From NCBI GenBank assembly GCA_027382625.1, contig JAJKFJ010021689.1, positions 1-64,000 on the forward strand: a stretch of DNA of 64,000 nt, read 5' to 3'. The stretch comes from Tetmemena sp. SeJ-2015. Its lineage: Eukaryota; Ciliophora; Spirotrichea; Sporadotrichida; Oxytrichidae. This document shows positions 59,849 to 64,000 of this stretch, in pieces. A model generated the notes under the pieces. That model had not been told where the DNA came from. It worked only from the letters and a program-made list of their open reading frames with translations, and did not search any database. Every line of letters begins with the position of its first letter. The stretch's first letter is position 1. The translations under genes and the position numbers were made by a program.

Positions 59849-62800
59849 ATAGCCTTCAGATCGCTCTTTGGGTCTAGGATTTCTGACTTGCTCAAAATCT
59901 TCTTGATAAACTTCTTCAAATTATCTTGCATCACTTGCTATGCGGCTTGGTTGTTAACTTTATCATAAATAATTGGCTTTTGAGAATAAACTTGATTATG
60001 CTTGATGTACTTTTGCAAGTCCTAAACAATATTTATAATCAACTTCATCAAATGCTTTGAGTATTAATTAATAGTTAAGGAATTAATTATCCCCTAACGG
60101 GCATATAATACTTAATCGATTTAAAGTAATTCACAGGCGTAACTCCTTGATCAGTTGTGCCACGTCACCGCAAAAGCCCAACGTCAGTTAATTATTGATG
60201 ACGCACTACCTCCCTTTATAGAGATGGAGGAGGATCTCTACGTGGTCTTGCCAATCTAGCTCCATTGATGTCGACCTGAAATCCACCGGCTTTCCCAGAG
60301 GTCGCCGCAAAAACCCAACATCCAATGCTGATCAGGCGCGGAACAGGGAGGAAAAAATAGCAACGCTTTGAGTATTAATGTTTACTTTTACTGAGCGTTA
60401 TAAACAGAGTCTGACTAGTCCTTGACAAAATCACATAGGAGGTCAGCCAACACCACGAATTAAAAAAAATAAATTGAATTAGATTCGACCCTTGGAGTTA
60501 CCTTCATCGTTCCTATCGAACTCTTACAGCTCTTGCTGCTTCTTTTCAATCAACTCCAACACCTCCCTGTAGAACTCTCGTGGCTTTCCAAAGTCCTACT
60601 TTTATAAAATCTCCTTATCACCAATTGTAAATGGAGTGATGATGAAATGCAAGAGGCCATCTTGCTTATTAAGGGTGTTACTGAAGAAAGTGAGATAGCG
60701 CCAGTACTCCCCAGGATCTTGAAATAAATTGATTCTAGTAAACATTTTGTATTGTTGCCTTAGTTGTTCTTCTTATTCTTCTTGTCCAGCTTTTCCTTCT
60801 CAATCTTGAGTTGTTCCTTCTTTATTCTTTCTTCCTCTCTCTTTAACTCAAGACTCGAAATCTCCTCTTGAATTTGCTCTGTAAAGCTCTCATAGTCAGC
60901 ACTCATCTAATCAATCAGTTTCTCTCCATCACTTTAATAGCACAAAATATAAGAGACTTGGAGCACGGATAACATGTTAGAGATAGTAGGGGAAATCTCT
61001 CAAGTCTTCACACACAAATTTCAAGTTAAGTGTATATTAGGAATATTAAAATTTCTCGAAGAGCTTCCTGAGTAAGTCATCGTGCTTCAAGTTTATGTTT
61101 GAGTTGACATCTTCATACTGAGTGAGATGAATCTTTCAAATGCAGTCTGAGATACTTCTTCCTCAAGAGATAAGGTGTCGGGAGGAGCTTCCAATTACTT
61201 TATTCATCTTGTCATAGGGAGCTATCTTAGCTATTTGAGGAACCGCGTTTGCATTTAAAATATATATTAAATCTAATGCTTAGTCACTAGAGCACTGAAT
61301 GAGCAGACATATCAGCGATTTGTGAATGAGGTAGAGGCTTTCAGCTTGCTAATATTCAGTATTCAAAGGTAGTTTTTAATCTTGCTGCTCCTTGATGTGA
61401 GTTGCAACAGCTTTGTAAAATAGAGAGAGAGATATTTGTAGTTCTTGACGATGGTAGTGATGTTTGCCTACTCTATATCGTTCTTGAGGAACAGGAATCT
61501 GTAGATGGGTGACTTGAGAATCTTCTTGAAGATGTTTCCCTTTATTGAAAAGACTAACATCTGCTAGTGAATTGAGGGACTTGAGTAAGTTTGCTGACTC
61601 GATAAAGTTGTTCTTTGCGATGTGCTTCATGATGTGATCAATCAACTGTGTCTCCTTCTCTTAGCTCTTCAACTGCTTCACTATATGGAAATGAAAAGAA
61701 CTATCTGAGTGATGAGTTTCTCATTCGCGATGTCAGGTAGAGTGGACAGGTAGTCAAGTTATGTGGTTAAAGTTTGAGAATTCTCCTCATTCTTAAGAGA
61801 GTAGAGGAACAGGAACTTCATTATCTCTTAGAACAACTCTAAGTGCATATCCCAATTAAATGAATACATAATAAACGGAAATCCTTATTGTATCTGACAT
61901 CCTTCATGAGCTGATCGATAAGAAGTCTTGGAATATCTAGGTATCTAATAAGATCCTGCCTCTACTTCTGCTTTTAATTGCTCTAAGAGAGTCCCTCGGA
62001 GATCTTCCTTATGCTTGCAATTACGTTGTCTAAACTAGACTAGAACTCCTACTTGCCCTTCAAGTCTTCTTTGAAGCTAAACCAGACGATGTCTATATAA
62101 AAAATACTAACTTAGAGTCCTATATATTCTCGACTATCTTTCTTCTCTCGATTTGGAGCTCAGAGTACTCTTCATATAGAAACTTATTTGAATAAATAAT
62201 AACTCAGTTCTTTGGTCATCAGTGATGATCTGGACCTTTGCAAGTTCATTTCCCAGTGTGTTGACCATCTCGAAGTTTAGCATCAGCACCTCAAATGCAA
62301 GATTCTTGTGGTGAGTTCCAAGAGTCTTATCAAAGATTAGGAACAAAAGCTGCTTCTTGAGATTGAAGGAAAAGTTGTCGTGCTTGTTGTTCTCATCGTC
62401 CATAAAGAAGTTGTTCACTCTCATGCACTCCTCTCTCAAGTTAGTATCCTCAATGTTTTGAATAAATATCTCATCCATCACTGGTTTTCCATTCGCCTCC
62501 AGGTTGAAGATTTGAGCTAGAGTGGCTTGGAATTTCTTGAACTGCTCTTTCTTGAGTTGCTTGAGTCTATTTTGGGCTTCTTGGTCTTTCTTCTTTAGCT
62601 TTGTGTCCTCCTTTATCTTCTACTCCTCTTCTTCCAAGTAGTCTTGTCTGAACTTGAAAGACTTCAAGGTGATCATGATCTGGTGGTCTGTCCTCTTCTT
62701 GCATATAATGATGAGAGTCTGCAGTAGGAGTGTGTATATCTCCTCCACCATTTCATTGCACTCGGGAATGAAGAAAGAAAAAGAAACGCAAATGTCGTAT

Positions 62801-64000
62801 GAGTTCACTATCAATTCATACAGTCTGTGCTTTGAGAATCTTCATAATATTAAAACATGTATCGAATCTCTCATCCTCGTTGGGAATGAACTGAGAAAAT
62901 ATGACAGCAGAGGCGTAGACTATCTTAAAGATGATGGCTTGTGTTGACTTTTCACATTTGATGAGACTGATTGCGCACTCTAAGGATGCTATGATCAGAA
63001 TATATACTCACATATGTAGATCAGTTTGAGGAAAGCTTGTCTGTCTTTAATCTCCATCTCCGCTTACTGTTGTTGCTCCAGATGATCAGCGTCAATCTTT
63101 TCCATGTCGTAGCTTTTATCTATCAACATGAATGCTTCGATCTGTTCTGGAAGCCACTTATACACCTGCTTCCTTATAATTAAACTCATATTATATTTAT
63201 CAATCCTTTCTTCTGCTCTGAATTTGAAATCCTCAGCTATCTTGCTTTTGAGGTCAGGGTTTTCTAAAATGTTTAAACTCTTATTTGATGTCATACCCTC
63301 CAGAGCCAATATGTAAAAGAAATTGAAATATATTTATATATGTACGACTCAGGTACTAATTGAAGGTTCTTGTGGAACATTTCTTACTGAACAATCTGCT
63401 ACCAACTATAAACCAGTTCTCAAACTATCTAAATTCACTTACTATAATTTTAAACTTCAATACTAACAATTGCTAATTTATTATTATAGTAACAACGGTT
63501 GTTGAAGCCTGCAACTCTTAAAATAATTTAACTCCATAAGCTGCGCTATTCAAATAAGCATCATATAATGTATTCTTGTGAGGAATATAATTGGATTGTC
63601 GATGTAGTAAGCTGTAATAAACTTAATAAGTAGAACTTTGAGCTTGGTGTCGTTGGTTTACTCAATCACATAAAATATTTTAGAACATTCTTGGCGAAGT
63701 AGAAGTCTAGGCCTATCTCTCTGGGGTAGGTCATGGCATGCTTGTGTCCGTTCTTCACACAGGTGATAATCATATCAAGGTAAGCACAGAAGTTAATTAT
63801 TAGTTAATAATTCAAAGTACTTTCTGTAGCTGATAAAGTGCTTCTCTGAGCTTTCGAAAATCTTGAGAATCGGGATGCGAGGAGTCACTCTCAAACTGCC
63901 CTCCCAGTGTTCTTGATCAAGATCAGAGGGATCAATTAGCTCCTTCAAAATTAATTTTTTTCTTCAAGTAGGGATTTTGTGAGAAGAAGATACTATAATT
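59770..64000 (-). CDS. IP3-receptor-like protein, long RIH/armadillo region, runs off window end
   Basis: From 64000 downward: ELIDPSDLDQEHWEGSLRVTPR (63940), IITCVKNGHKHAMTYPREIG (63740), DTKLKVLLIKFITAYYIDNP (63620) and LIIRKQVYKWLPEQIEAFMLIDKSY (63140-63190). Then ITLKSFKFRQDYLEEEEQKIKEDTKLKKKDQEA (62580-62680), KQLLFLIFDKTLGTHHKNLAFEVLMLNFEMVNTL (62250-62370), a charged coiled coil (60790-60870), and FQDPGEYWRYLTFFSNTLNK (60680-60740). After the 311-bp insert it continues QVMQDNLKKFIKKILSKSE (59870-59930) and the ILENLIVDRE repeat. Helical repeats of this type make the bulk of IP3/ryanodine receptor calcium channels. Introns and frame slips occur. The pore region is not in the window. Confidence 0.6.
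60054..60379. mobile_element. GC-richer 311-bp insert with 15-bp direct repeats (IES or SINE-like element)
   Basis: GCTTTGAGTATTAAT occurs at 60054-60068 and 60365-60379, so one copy plus the insert is 311 bp. The inside is visibly richer in G and C than anything nearby. It holds two 20-mers matching at 17 of 20 positions in the same orientation (60166-60185 and 60303-60322) and a perfect 7-bp stem with an 8-nt loop (60219-60240). Removing one copy leaves an open - strand frame across the site (SKHQYSKHLMKLIINIV). The 15-bp repeats could be a target-site duplication or a long pointer. Confidence 0.7.

Noticed and set aside
12733..63000. Programmed frameshifting as explanation for the many one-base slips
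   Set aside because: The slips have no common slippery motif and occur in all genes at random places, often in homopolymers, and in the palindrome they differ between copies. Sequencing error is simpler.
1..64000. Telomere repeats, large germline transposons, tRNA or rRNA genes, CRISPR arrays
   Set aside because: I looked for C4A4/G4T4-type runs, transposase-like frames, tRNA cloverleaf boxes and spaced repeats on both strands and saw none that I could support.

Overview
The window reads as germline (micronuclear) DNA of a spirotrichous, hypotrich-like ciliate. Three observations point that way. (1) Long reading frames stay open only if TAA and TAG are read as glutamine and TGA is the sole stop; every gene end I could place uses TGA. 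(2) Introns are short (44-96 nt for the clearest) with GT...AG ends. (3) Several genes are interrupted by short AT-rich segments bounded by 3-8 bp direct repeats whose exact removal, leaving one repeat copy, restores the frame and the length seen in paralogues. That is the pointer/IES architecture of hypotrich germline genes. One gene is also split into two blocks on opposite strands that share a 12-bp pointer, the hallmark of a scrambled gene. The species is not identifiable from the sequence alone. Many one-base frame slips are scattered through otherwise convincing coding regions and look like sequencing errors.

Layout. 1-11483: a giant near-head-to-head palindrome (axis about 5671, 5-nt spacer) carrying, in each arm, a MORN-repeat gene and a large cadherin-like/multi-spanning surface-protein gene. 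The left arm continues beyond the window start. Both arms contain damaged stretches, at different places. 11931-12381: a small putative N-myristoylated protein. 12733-26713: a cluster of three paralogous FtsX/MacB-type permease-like proteins; the first two are on the + strand and the third is scrambled (5' block on -, 3' block on +). 27070-30132: an ankyrin-DHHC-type protein whose catalytic motif is altered. 30379-31867: a cation-diffusion-facilitator (zinc transporter-like) gene. 32317-40468: a very long ankyrin-containing, Gln/Ser-rich protein. 40815-42090: a small multi-pass membrane protein. 42268-47950: a hypothetical protein, a Ser-rich coiled-coil protein, an HSPA12-type Hsp70 and a RING protein. 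48601-54531: a long, low-complexity, putatively myristoylated protein; 54565-56160: a coiled-coil protein convergent with it by 33 bp. 56170-64000: pieces of a large IP3-receptor-like calcium-channel gene (MIR and RIH-like segments) on both strands, interrupted by a GC-richer 311-bp insert with 15-bp flanking direct repeats; it runs off the window end.

How it fits together. In the somatic nucleus these loci would be processed by IES excision and, for the third permease and probably the IP3-receptor-like gene, by inversion/reordering guided by pointers. The three permease paralogues act as mutual references: they let IES boundaries be set by protein alignment rather than by base composition alone. 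Functions visible here lean to membranes and signalling (permeases, palmitoyltransferase-like, zinc transport, calcium release), but I see no operon-like logic; neighbouring genes in such germline loci usually end up on different somatic chromosomes.
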